Shown here: positions 42,335-53,050 of the stretch, piece by piece
How the letters are laid out: each line of letters opens with the position of its first letter
How positions within the stretch are numbered: position 1 is the stretch's first letter
Source: Lithodes maja
Lineage: Eukaryota > Arthropoda > Malacostraca > Decapoda > Lithodidae
Reading direction: 5' to 3'
Assembly: GCA_037953745.1 (NCBI GenBank)
Contig: JBAKBP010007969.1
Coordinates: 1 to 64,000 of the forward strand
Length of the DNA: 64,000 nucleotides
Translations under genes and position numbers: made by a program
The notes under the pieces: model-generated
Databases searched by the model: none
Told to the model about the DNA's origin: nothing
Seen by the model: the letters and a program-made list of their open reading frames with translations, nothing else

Positions 42335-42980
42335 ATGAACGGAGGAAGGAAAAACACAGATAAAACAAAAAGGTCCATGTGCCTAAAGGCATCCTCCATT
42401 CATAAAATGTTTGTAACAACTGGATTTAAACATTTGTAGATTGTAAGTTTGTGGAAAGCAATTCGAGGGAAGTGAATTCCAAAGAGTAGTAGCTCTGGGG
42501 ATAAATGAATTCTGATAAGCAGAAGTTCTGCATTGTGGAGGAGAAAGTGTAAATTCATGCGCGCTCTCAGCTGCCCTAGTTCTACGGGGAAAGATGTGGA
42601 GAGGCGGCACAATTGAAGCAAGTTCCTCGGAACAATTGCTGTGAAAATATCTGTAGAATAATGCAAGGGATGCAACGTTTCTTCGTATGGATAATGTAGG
42701 AAGGTCCTGTGTGATTGCAGGGTTATTGATTAATCTAATAGCTTTATTTTGAATTTTGTCCAACTGCCTCAATGCAACCACTCCACTTCCACCCCACAGA
42801 TGTGAACAGTAATCCATCTGAGAACGTACATGACTTTTATATATCACGGCCAACTGCTCGTCAGTGAAGAATTCTCGAACTCTGTACAGGAGTCTCAGTT
42901 TTTTAGAGGCATTCTTAGCAATGCTTCTAACATTAATCGATTTTAGGAGTATAGTTGGTTGCTGGAAGGAACATAATAAT

Positions 42981-43257
42981 TGATATTGGTTCAGGGGTAA
43001 TTTATCGAGAGGACTTCCCTAGTGGTTAAGGCCCCATTAATTGCTCTTTCCATTCACATATGCATAGCCTACGTGAGTTGCAGTTGGGATGTGTGTACAT
43101 GCTTAGATTGATATGCAGGATTCGAAGTTGCATAATAAATCGTAGGCAGTGTCCACCATTCTTTAACTGTCTTCGTGGTGCGATGCATAAGGTGTTGATT
43201 TTCGGTGTGAGCATCCTGGATTCGAATCCACGGACTGCCACATGTGTTTGTAAATTT
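42981..43257 (+). mobile_element. Dimeric tRNA-like insert flanked by a 50-bp duplication
   Basis: It contains tRNA-like parts CTAGTGGTTAAGGCC (about 43020) and B-box-like GGATTCGAAG and GGATTCGAATCC (43119 and 43209). The flanking LINE D sequence 42931-42980 is repeated exactly at 43258-43307, a 50-bp direct duplication, far longer than usual target duplications. Confidence 0.75.
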
Positions 43258-44306
43258 CATTAATCGATTTTAGGAGTATAGTTGGTTGCTGGAAGGAACA
43301 TAATAATGTGTCCAGCTCAAGTTAGTAGTTAATGTTACACCGAGAATGTCAATACTAGGGGAAGTGGGAATATTTACATCATTAAAAAATATATGGGAGT
43401 CAGTGAGATTCTGTCGGTTAGAAAATTGAATGTACTTGGTTTTCTGTGCATTAAAGGAAACTAGATTCTTTTGTCCCCATCCATTAATTCTAGAAAGGTC
43501 CTGGTTCAGAGAAATTGCAGTGTTTATTTTTGAATTTATAAGATCGGGTTGGGTGACAGAATTGGTAAATGTGAAGGAACTGTGGAGTGTTGAGTCATCT
43601 GCGTAGGAATGTATTGGATTATGAGTGGTAGATATGAGATCATTGATATGAATGAGGAACAGAATTGGGGCCAAAACTGATCCCTGGGGAACACCAGCAT
43701 TTATTGAGTGAAATTGAGAATAAAGGCCATCTACCATTACACATATTTTTCTGTTATGAAGATAAGAAGAAATTAGTGGAACTAATGATGCAAGGCCGTA
43801 GTGTGACATCTTCGACAATAAGGATTGATGCCAGACTCTATCAAATGCCTTTGATATATCCAGTGCTATTGTATGTGTTTCACCATGTTGGTCTGTAGCT
43901 TGGTTGATTTGATGCGTAAGAAGGCAAAGCATGTCTGCAGTTGATCGACATCGTCTAAAACCATATTGCCTATCACTGATTAATTTATTATTCTCAAGAT
44001 GCTTAATTATGTGATTATTTAATATAATTTCAAAGACTTTACCAAGAGTGGAAGTTATAGCTATTGGTCTGTAGTTTGATGGATCTGAAGAGGCACCTTT
44101 TTTAGGAACTGGATGGATGTTTGCTTCTTTCCAGGGTACTGGGAAGCATGAGGTATGAGTACACAGACGGAAAAATGTTGCCAATACAGGAGCGAGCACC
44201 AAGGAGCAATTCTTAAGTACTATTGGAGGAATTTCATCTGGACCAGGAGCCTTATCTACCGAGAGATTCTGCAAAATAGTTTTGACATGTCTGGTGTGGA
44301 TCTTAA

Positions 44307-44925
44307 CCTGGGAGCTGCGGGGAGACTCTTAAGAGTTCCCCCGGCGGACTGCGGGAAGACTCTTGAGAGTAAGTAAAATAAAAAATCAACTTTTGACATT
44401 GAAAAAAAAAAAAAAAAAAAAAAAAAATTTATTTTTTTTTGGCCTCTGGGCCATGCAAAATCTCAGTCCTCTACCTCCCCTCCTTCCCCACTTTCCTCCT
44501 CTCCTTCAGTTATCACCTATTTTCCCTATTATTCCCTTATTCTGAGGTATATTTTCGTGCTAACATTAGCGAGTTGCAAGCAGGGTGTTGTCATCACTGA
44601 TGGCAAGCGAGTGCAAGAGAGAGAGAGAGAGAGTATCGATCGACTGTGTCTCAGTGGCCTTGGGGGAAATTGGCGGGAAAGCAGTTTGCCTCACCCATAC
44701 ATTATACAACTCGCGGGCTATATCTCCGATTTTGACCATCCAAACGCTGTTTTCACTCGTTTTATTGTTGTTTCAGGTTAATACCTTTATAATCAACCCA
44801 TAATAGGCGCATATGGATAATTATTAATGCTATTAATGGTACAATGAATATTTTAGTGACGGAAACACCTCAAATACGTCAGCACAGGGGGACGTTTTCA
44901 ATTACCCCCATGCGCACTTGTTAGG
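44307..44925 (+). mobile_element. TTAA MITE family 1, copy 6
   Basis: 619-bp copy with TTAA at 44303-44306 and 44926-44929, inserted in the LINE D pol frame. It has an A tract near 44401. Confidence 0.9.
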
Positions 44926-46319
44926 TTAAGTGAGGGAATTTCAGGCGAATTAAAATTAAGTACAGGGACATCTTGATTTATTTCATCTAAGGTTGAGTTG
45001 GTGGAGAAAATATCCGCAAGAAGGTTAGCTTTACCTCGTGGGTCACTTACAAGATTGCCAGTCGGAGATTTTAATGGTGGAATGGATGAAGCAGTAGTGA
45101 AGTTGGATTTAAATGAGTTAAGAGTAGACCAAAATATTTTGTTATCATTTGGATTATTTAGAAGTTTATTTGCCTGCTTGTGGAGAAAGTTTGATTTAGT
45201 TAGGTTTAATACAGTTTTGGCATGATTTCTGATGTTTCTAAAGTAATTAAAGGCTTCATGTGTTTTTGATCTTGTGTATGCATTGTAGGCTATTGCTTTT
45301 TGTTCAGTTACTCTAGCACAATTATGGTCAAACCATTTACAGTAGGTGAATTAGATCTTTTACTGTACTTTTGATGAGGAATAAAAGTTTCCATTCCAAT
45401 TTTTACAAAATCTTGTATGTGGCTCAAGGTGGAGTGTGCATCATTAGAAAAGAAAGAGGTCCAGGGAATATCAATAAAGACACCTTGAAGACCCTCCCAG
45501 TCTGCCCTATCGTAATGCCATTTAGTCACCAAAACAGGTTCAGAGTGGGAAGGTGTGGTAGGTGATAGACAGGTGGCCTGTATCAGACTGTGATCAGAAG
45601 ATCCAAGCGGGGACCTCACTGTAACATCATAATTTTCTGAATTGGTTGTTAAAAATAAGTCCAGTAGGTGGGAATTATGATTAGGATTATCTGGTACACG
45701 GGTGGGTTGGTTGACTAGTTGAGTGAGATTAAATGAGTCTGCAAATAGCTCACATTCAAGACCAGCATCATCAGTCCTGGCTGAATGAGTGAGCCATTCA
45801 ACATTATGGACATTAAAATCACCCAACACAGTGATTTCAGAAGAAGCATTTAAGTTGAGGACACTGAGTTGTGAGGACAGAGAATCAAAAAGACTGCTCT
45901 GGAGGAGTATTTGGGGAATGGTAGATGCAACATATGTATTTAAATTTACCAGCAGAAATTAATTTGTATATAGAATAATCAAAATAGGGACAATTGAAAC
46001 TAGTAACCTCCTCCAGGGCAATTTCAGATTTTGCGAAGCAAAATACACCTCCTTTAGGTCTGAAATTTTGGAGCAGTTGATAACCTGGAAAATTAAATCT
46101 AGACGTGTCAGATGTGGATGTTACTTGAGTCTCTGTCAAAAAAAGGAGAGTAGGGGATTCTGCTTGAAGAAATTGGTGTACAGAATTGATGTTAGAGTGA
46201 AGTCCCCTTGCCTTTTGAGGCAAGTAAATTGTTCCATAAATTTAATCTTTTTAGGGTCAATTATTGTGACTGTATTCTAAAATTTGACATCAATAATTTT
46301 AATCAAGCATTTTTAACTT

Positions 46320-46845
46320 CCCGCTAAAAGCAGTAACAAGAAATAGGGTGGTCAGTATGGAAGTGAAGAAGTCCTTGCATGACAGTGTGGTAATCCCGAC
46401 ACTGACTTACGGAAGCGAAGCATGGACGTTGGTTGAGAGACTCAGATCAAGAGTGAGAGCAGTGGAAATGAATTACTTAAGGAGTGCGTGCGGAATTACA
46501 TGGAGGGATAGACAGACTAATGAGGAAGTAAGAAGGAGATGTGGTGTGGAGGTAGATGTGCTGGAAAGTGTGAAAAGGAACAACTTGAGATGGTTCGGCC
46601 ATATGGAACGTATGGAAAGCGAGAGAATGACTAAGAGGGTGTACGAGAGCGAGGTGGAGGGACAGAGGGGGAGAGGTAGACCGAATATGAGGTGGAAGGA
46701 TGGAGTGAGGAACTACATGAATGAAGGCGGTGCTGGTTGGGGGGAGGGGCGTCGACTGACTGGGGATAGAGGTGCATGGGGGCGGTTCGTTCGTGGCCAC
46801 CCCTTCGGGGATCACGGCGTCAGGCAATAGATAGATAGATAATAG
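46320..46845 (+). mobile_element. LINE B, 5'-truncated copy
   Basis: Flanked by the 11-bp duplication ATTTTTAACTT (46309-46319, 46846-46856). It encodes the C-terminal ~160 residues of a LINE ORF2 (LTYGSEAWTL, RWFGHMERM, GRGRPNMRWKDGV) and ends GGCGTCAGGCAATAGATAGA with a GATA tail. It lies in the 5' region of LINE D, in the opposite orientation. Confidence 0.9.
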
Positions 46846-48084
46846 ATTTTTAACTTGAAGTTTCTTGTATAACCTCTGCTTACTTTTTGTCTGTATTTAT
46901 TGTTTTTTGTCTGTATTTATTGTTTATCTTTTTCTATTATTAATATTAATATTGATGATTTTTTAAATTTATTGTTCTTGTTAAAAGAGTACTCTTTGTT
47001 TAAATCTGTTGTTACTTCATATTTTGCAATTATTTGTCTTTATATTATATGTATTCATTGTCGATAGTATCAATTGCTTACTTTTGCGATTTCCTTAATT
47101 TATTTGTGCTATAAATGTAGGTTATTTGTAGGGTAGTTATTGATAGGGGTCACTTGAGGCATGCTATGCTTACAGGTACCTACCCGATAGCACTATCGTT
47201 AGTGAGTGCTGTACTGTATTTTATATATTATTTTGTAATAGTATAGATATCTTATCAATATTTGTATTTTGTACTATTGTTAATGTCTTGTCATGTTGCA
47301 AATTTGATTTTAAATAATATTTTGACATTTAACATGTAGTTTCTTTATTCATGCAGAGTTTAGTAAAATTTGCCAGAACGTCCCGGACTTCCCAAACTTG
47401 ACTACTTCCTTTAACGTGACGATAGTGCGTTGTTATATGTGCGATTAGTTTGCTTGGGAAACGGATTAACTTGCTCATGTAGTAATGTACACCCTATGTG
47501 GTGGATTGTGTTCTTTTATTTAATAATTTTCATTTTAGTAAGCGTTGTTTCCACATAGCGATTTTGATAATTTAATTTGACTTTATATTGTCCTTGTCCC
47601 AATTTTGGTTTGTTTGGTTTGCAGGTTTTGCATTTGAATTGCTAAAGAAAAAGCTGCACCGACGAGCAGCTTTGGGACGTTGCAATGCTCTTGACACAGT
47701 CGCATGATGACGACCGGGAGGGCCCTGTGTCAATGACCCAACCCTGCCGGGGGTGGATATCCGAGGGACCACCAGGTTTGCTCTTAACAATTGTACTGCC
47801 ATGTTTATTGGGTAAGGTGTATGGTGTTACATGTATGATATGTAGTGGGAAGAGTAGTGTTTTATGGATAGTGGAGTGCAATGGCCTGAAGCCGTGTTGT
47901 GTTGGAGAAAGGGGTAAATCAGGTGTCATTAGTTGTAGTACAAGGCGCTCTGACTTTGGAGGGGGTGCAAAGGAGTGTGATAGGGCGGTGTGAGGAGGGT
48001 AGCGTGGGGTCTTTGTTAGGTTTGGGGAATGTGATGATGATACCATGCTTCCAGATGTCTGGCATTGTGTTGTGTGAGTAGCTG

Positions 48085-49937
48085 TACTTTGTCGTGTACT
48101 ATTATGCATTTCTATGGTTGGTGTATACTTGTGAATATTTTGATTGTATTGTTCTTTGCTTGGGTACTTTATATATTGGTTAGACACTTATGTTTTTCAG
48201 AATGGCTTGATTTGAGTGGTTTGCTGTATCATTGGAACTCTCTCCCAAAATCAGTATTTCCCTGTTCTTATGACTTGAACTGCTCCGTGTGTCCTGACAT
48301 TTTGGTTCGAACGTCCCTCGATTTTGGCCGTCACTCTTTCAACTCTGAGGAAGACACTCGCTACAGGCAGTTTTGCTTTTTGTCTCCCTCACTCACATAG
48401 AAAAAAACAAATGGGTTTTGCTTGTGTATGGGTATGTGGGTATACAGTGGAGCCCCTGTCCTAGCTGCTAATCGGTTCCGCAGAAATAGAGGTAGGATTG
48501 AAACAGCCACGATCGGGGCACTGTTCTTATGGGGAAAATTCAATCGGTTCCGTGCTCATGCCAAAATTTGCGTCTTCTTCTATTTTTTGCCTATGAAAAC
48601 ATGTTTTATTGTACACAAATTAAATGTTATGCATTAGGCCTATACTGTATCATATAATACACCATAGAATAAGTTTTTAATAACTAGAAAAAAAAGGCCC
48701 AATATCTAAACAATTACCGCACTTTTTCCCAGTGTTAGGCTATGAAAACATGTTTTTTGTCTAGGCTACATCAAGTAGCCTAGGCCTAAATCTTATGCAT
48801 TGTAAATAATAATATAGACATGGCTAAATGACAGTCCTAACCATAAGTACTGTAGATTGGGGCATTGTTTCTATCATGCGAACAATTTTAGGCCTAGCCT
48901 AGGCCTAGGTTCTAAATTCGTCCAGCCACCCCTCAAGTACCCATTTCGCCCCAAATACATCCAATAAATACATATTATTATGTTTCTTCCAACAACCAAC
49001 GAGGAAAAGACGTATAAATACGTATTATGAGAAGATTACTTACCACACAGATTTTATTATAAATCATTGTCATACTTAGCCTAGCCTAGGCTAACATCGT
49101 CTAGGCTAGGCAATTCAATCGCTTTCGTCCGACATGGACTGGTCTTTGCTGTGTTTTGAGCATGAAATTCCTTCATTGCTACCACCAGGCCAACCATCCC
49201 TATCACTAGATGTACTAGAGGTTATAATAAACGCGAGAGATAAGGGGTTCAGGCACAAAAAGGCTTGCAAACGGTTGTTTTGTCAACACAGATACTAGCT
49301 AAACTGCAAGTGTCTGCTTAGTGATGACGTCATACAAATCTTGCGCTTTTGACGATCGGATCTCGGATTCACTCGGATTTCGTCTCTAACGGCAAGCTAC
49401 TGGCAGATTCTTTCGTTATGTTAAAACAAAATTATTGTTTTTGTTTGTTTTCTAGTTTTATGTCGAGTTTTTCGTTATTTTTGCTATTTTTCGGGTTTCG
49501 GCTGGGATTTTGATGCGAGGAATGAGGCTTTTGGCGCGAGAATTGAAATGGGGAATATTTGGTGTGTGGTGCGAGAATTGAATCAACGAAGACCGGTGTA
49601 GCTATGATGGGGGCTCCACTGTATATATTTTGTTTACTTTGATATTTTCTCTACTTGTGAAATGCCTCCTGTTGTTGCTTCCTTTTCTTTGCTTGTCAGT
49701 TTGTTTTTAGTTTTATCAATTGTTTTGTTTGGATGTTATGTTAGTTTCACAAATGTTTAGCGTTATGTTGCTTTTGTTGTTTATCTTGTATAGTTTGCTT
49801 AACCCCTTCATGATTGACACATCTTGACAGTACAGTAACTTGGCTATCATTTTACATTGGTTTTGTCCGTTAACCCTTTGAGTACCAGCGATGTGTGTTA
49901 GATTTGTATTGTGGCTATATTTTGACGATTGGTGGTT
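48085..49937 (+). repeat. Repeat X copy 2, split by a mariner MITE
   Basis: Matches 33350-34034 with the MITE 48445-49621 removed. It ends GACGATTGGTGG, where copy 1 is instead followed by LINE A, so it shows the unoccupied site. Confidence 0.85.
48445..49621. mobile_element. 1177-bp mariner-type non-autonomous element
   Basis: Starts CAGTGGAGCCCC and ends GGGGCTCCACTG, with TA duplications at 48443-48444 and 49622-49623. The empty site is GGGTATATATTTG at about 33720. No ORF with transposase motifs is seen. AGGCCTA words are frequent inside. Confidence 0.9.
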
Positions 49938-52146
49938 AAAAGGGTTGGTTGAGATATTATTGAAGCCTTATTTTTTGCTAGAGGTCCTTCCTAAGCTGAA
50001 TAAAGTGGTACGCTTGACCCCCTCATTCGCTTGGAATCTTATATCAGGACGGCTTTTGCTCGTCGTCAAACTGTCATTGCTGTTTTTTTCGATCTCGAAA
50101 AAGCCTATGATTCTACCTGGAAGTACCACATTTTGCGTCAGCTCCGTTCTTGTGGCATTTACGGTAATCTAGGGGTCTTTATTCAGAATTTTCTTTCTTC
50201 TCGGTCCTTTCGTGTCGGAGTCGCTTCCCACTTATCTCGTCTTTACCCTCAGTTGGAAGGTGTCCCTCAGGGTTGTGTCCTGAGTACCGTCCTTTTTCTC
50301 ATTGCTATCAACGGTATCGTGTCTTCTCTTCCTGTCGGGGTTCGGTCTTCCTTGTATGTCGACGACTTTGCGATTTACGCAGCCGACTCAGATATTGCCG
50401 CTTTACATCTTCTTATCCAATCCACTATTCTGGCTGTTTCTTCATGGGCAACCCGCCACGGGTTCCGTTTTTCCACCTCCAAATCCTGCGCGATGTCCTT
50501 TACTCGTTGCCGTTCTATTCCTCATCCTCCTCTTACTCTTTATGGTACTGCCCTCCCTTATCGTTCCTCTACTACTTTTTTTGGGTCTTACTTTTGATTC
50601 TCGTCTTAATTGGTCCGCTCATGTTTCTTCTCTCAAGGTTGCTGCCTTACTCCGCCTCCGCCTTCTTCAGTCCTTGTCCTACCTCACTTGGGGTGCTGAT
50701 CGAGCGCTTCTTCTTCGGCTTCATACGGTTCTTGTCCTCTCTAAGTTGGATTATGGCTGTCAAGTTTACTCTTCAGCCTCTGATTCCGTTCTCCATGCTC
50801 TTGATTCTGTTCATCACTCTGGTCTTCGTCTTGCCCTTGGTGCTTTTCGTTCCTCTCCTGTTGAAAGCCTCTATGCTGAGTCTGGTTTCCCTTCTCTTTA
50901 TCGCCGTCGGGCTCTCCTGTCCCTTCGTTCTTACGCTCGTCTTCAACAATTCCCATCTTCACATCTTTCCCTTCCCCCTTCGGTCGTTGCTACTTTTTCG
51001 TCTCACCCCCGTCTTGGTTCTCCGTTTTCTGTCCGCATGCTCTCGCTGCTCGCATCGTGCTCTTTCCCTGTTTCTAACGTCCTCCCTTTCCGCTTTTGCT
51101 CTTTTCCCCCCTGGCTTTTCCCTCGTCCTTCGGTTTGCCCTTCCATCCTCCCTTGTTCCAAGTCCTCTACTTCTCCCCTCGTTCTTCGGTCTCGTTTCTT
51201 AGATCACCTCTCTCTTCATGCTACAACCACTCCTGTGTTTACTGATGGCTCCAAGACGTCGGTAGGTGTGGGGTTTGCCGTCCTTTTTCCCACTTGCTCG
51301 TATCAATATTCTTTACCTCCCGTTGCCAGTATATTAACTGCTGAACTTTATGCTATTTTTATTGCCCTCCGTTTTATGTGTTCCTTCCCCTCCTCGTCCT
51401 TTACTTTGTTCTCTGATTCTCTCAGTGCTCTACTTATCTTACAGTCCTCCCCTGCTCTACACCCTTTAGTTCTTTCCATTCAGGAATGTCTTTTCCGCCT
51501 TTCCGTCCGCAAAAAGCTTGTACGTTTTTGCTGGGTTCCCAGTCACGTTGGCGTTTGCGGTAATGAGCGGGTTGATTGCCTTGCTCGTTCTGCTGCCGTG
51601 CGGGGTACCCGCTCCTCACTTGCTGTCCCGGCCTCTGATTTCTTCCCTGCCTTGTCCAGGTTTCTTTGGTCGAGGTGGCAGACTCAGTGGTCCGCTATCT
51701 CCGTTAATAAACTTCGTTCTGTCAAACCGTCCGTTTCTGGGTGGTCTGATCCCTCCCACTGTAATCGCCGATGGGAGACGGCTTTGGCCCGTCTCCGCAT
51801 TGGCCACACCAGACTTACCCATTCGTTTTTAATGTCCCGTTCTCCTCCGACTCTTTGCTCGCGCTGTACCGTTCAGCTTTCTGTCTCCCATCTTTTCCTC
51901 CATTGCCCCTTATTTTCCATTGCCCGCATGCGTTTCTTCCCTTTTCTGGCTTTCCTCCGCCGGCCGCCATGTCTTGCAGATTTTCTTTCTGAATCTCCCT
52001 CGTTTTCTATCTCCCGTATTATGTCCTTCCTTCATCATGTTCGAGTTCTCGATGATATTTAGTTAACTTCCTTCCCGTCTTTACCTATTTCGTGCCATAT
52101 GGCATTTGTCGCCTGGTGCGTTGACTTCATTAATGTAATGTAATGT
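49938..52146 (+). mobile_element. I-type LINE with RNase H, frameshifted, TAATG tail
   Basis: 50031-50597 encodes VFFDLEKAYDSTWKY, LEGVPQGCVLSTVLFLIAIN and the catalytic YVDD. A frameshift near 50575 leads to the frame ending 52062, with GLTFDSRLNWSAHVSSLK, then RNase H (FTDGSK at 51238, TAELYAIF, FSDSLSAL, CGNERVD) and a cysteine-rich end CSRCTVQLSVSHLFLHCP. Stop at 52060-52062, then ATTAATGTAATGTAATG. The RNase H domain and short repeat tail suit the I clade. The endonuclease is lost by 5' truncation. Confidence 0.85.
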
Positions 52147-52569
52147 AAAATTAAAATCATCAACTTTGTGATATACTTTAACCCTCCAACCCCGGCTAGG
52201 GAATATCGTAACTGTACTCTGTGTCCGGGGGTTTTCAGGAATTTTGGTCCAAGTTGATTCACATGTTACTCCTGAAATACATTACACAAAGTTATAAAAA
52301 AAACAGAAAAATGTTGCACAAACCTTCATGTGTAGAATGCCGTTGAGTAGAGGTCTCTAGCCCAAGTGATTGCATAATGGTGAGCGCGGGAAGTGGAGTG
52401 ATTTTTATGCGTGAAAATCATCCCGCGTTCGGATGCGTCGCCTTGGCCCAGGCCCCGGCTCGTCGCGCCAAACTTTTTACCTCCCGGAGGCGATTTTATG
52501 TATTGATAGTGATGTTATTATAGTTATTTGGAGTCCAATTATATAAAATATGTGTATTAGGCTATCATT

Positions 52570-53050
52570 GTCACTAATATTTCCCATTTTCACTCGATAC
52601 CGTAGTTTTTATGAGTAATTGAGGTAGGTTATTGTTATATTAGGCACTGATTATTCGTTATCACAGGTGTTTATTATACTTTGGCCATCTAATATTAGTT
52701 CGTGTGTCACTTTCACTTTGGTAAATATGCTTGAGAGAGTGTCACTGTCACTGATAATGCTCATTTTCACTTGATACGGTACATTTTATTAGTAATTGAG
52801 GTAGGTTATTGTTATATTAGGCACTGATTATTTGTTATCACAGGTGTTTATTATACTTTGGCCATCTAATATTAGTTCGTGTGTCACTTTCACTTTGGTA
52901 AATATGCTTGAGAGAGTGTCACTGTCACTGATAATGCTCATTTTCACTTGATACGGTACATTTTATTAGTAATTGAGGTAGGTTATTGTTATATTAGGCA
53001 CTGATTATTCGTTATCACAGGTGTTTATTATACTTTGGCCATCTAATATT
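52570..53050. repeat. 177-bp tandem repeat, ~2.7 copies
   Basis: GAGGTAGGTTATTGTTATAT recurs at 52621, 52798 and 52975, a constant 177-bp period, with nearly identical units. A TTAACCCTCC terminus lies upstream (52177), so the repeat may be internal to a larger TTAA element; its right end is not certain. Confidence 0.8.

Larger units (their letters stand above)
42383..46223 (-). pseudogene. LINE D pol: endonuclease and reverse transcriptase, broken
   Basis: In minus order: 46223-45885 (endonuclease start, FLTETQV), 45829-45308 (MLGDFNVHNVEWL, LLDLFLT, SSDHSLI) with a frameshift between them, then after the TTAA MITE 44274-43270 with KAPGPDEIPPIVLKN, ALDISKAFDRVWH, AGVPQGSVLAPILF and the catalytic YADDS, and finally 42853-42383 (YKSHVRSQMDYCSHLW to the C-terminus). 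Excising the MITE at one TTAA restores the frame through SLKIHTRHVK. It is Jockey-superfamily-like; clade uncertain. Frameshifts and inserts make it inactive. Confidence 0.8.
42289..47770 (-). mobile_element. LINE D, near full length, with three inserts
   Basis: Minus-strand LINE with a poly-A tail (T tract at 42291-42320 on the + strand) and a long 5' region up to about 47640-47770. Inserts are 42981-43257 (SINE-like), 44307-44925 (TTAA MITE) and 46320-46845 (LINE B). Fragments of its 5' region occur at 8930, 15395 and 31555. The exact 5' end is not fixed. Confidence 0.8.
34036..48075 (-). mobile_element. LINE A, long copy split by three insertions
   Basis: Minus-strand pieces in order are 48075-47775 (QHGFRPLHST, upstream of the palm), 42288-42120 (LATLDISKAFDAIPRH), 41603-40786 (GVPQGSVLSPALFNL, the catalytic SYADDITLT, and YKQYIRSVMEYASPAW) and 34510-34036 (C-terminus and AAC tail). 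The breaks are LINE D, a truncated LINE A copy, and LINE C2. At the C2 break the two edges overlap by ACA and rejoin exactly to the sequence of intact copies (CCCACAGACACC). It is of the Jockey/I-like LINE assemblage; the clade is not resolved. The upstream endonuclease is absent. Confidence 0.85.

Noticed and set aside
33350..49937. Repeat X copies as LTRs of one large retrotransposon
   Set aside because: They lack a TG...CA structure and primer-binding site, and the sequence between them is made of unrelated LINEs.
50273..51202. A 309-residue membrane-like protein
   Set aside because: It lies in an alternative frame of the RNase H-bearing LINE; the leucine and serine richness is a frame artefact.
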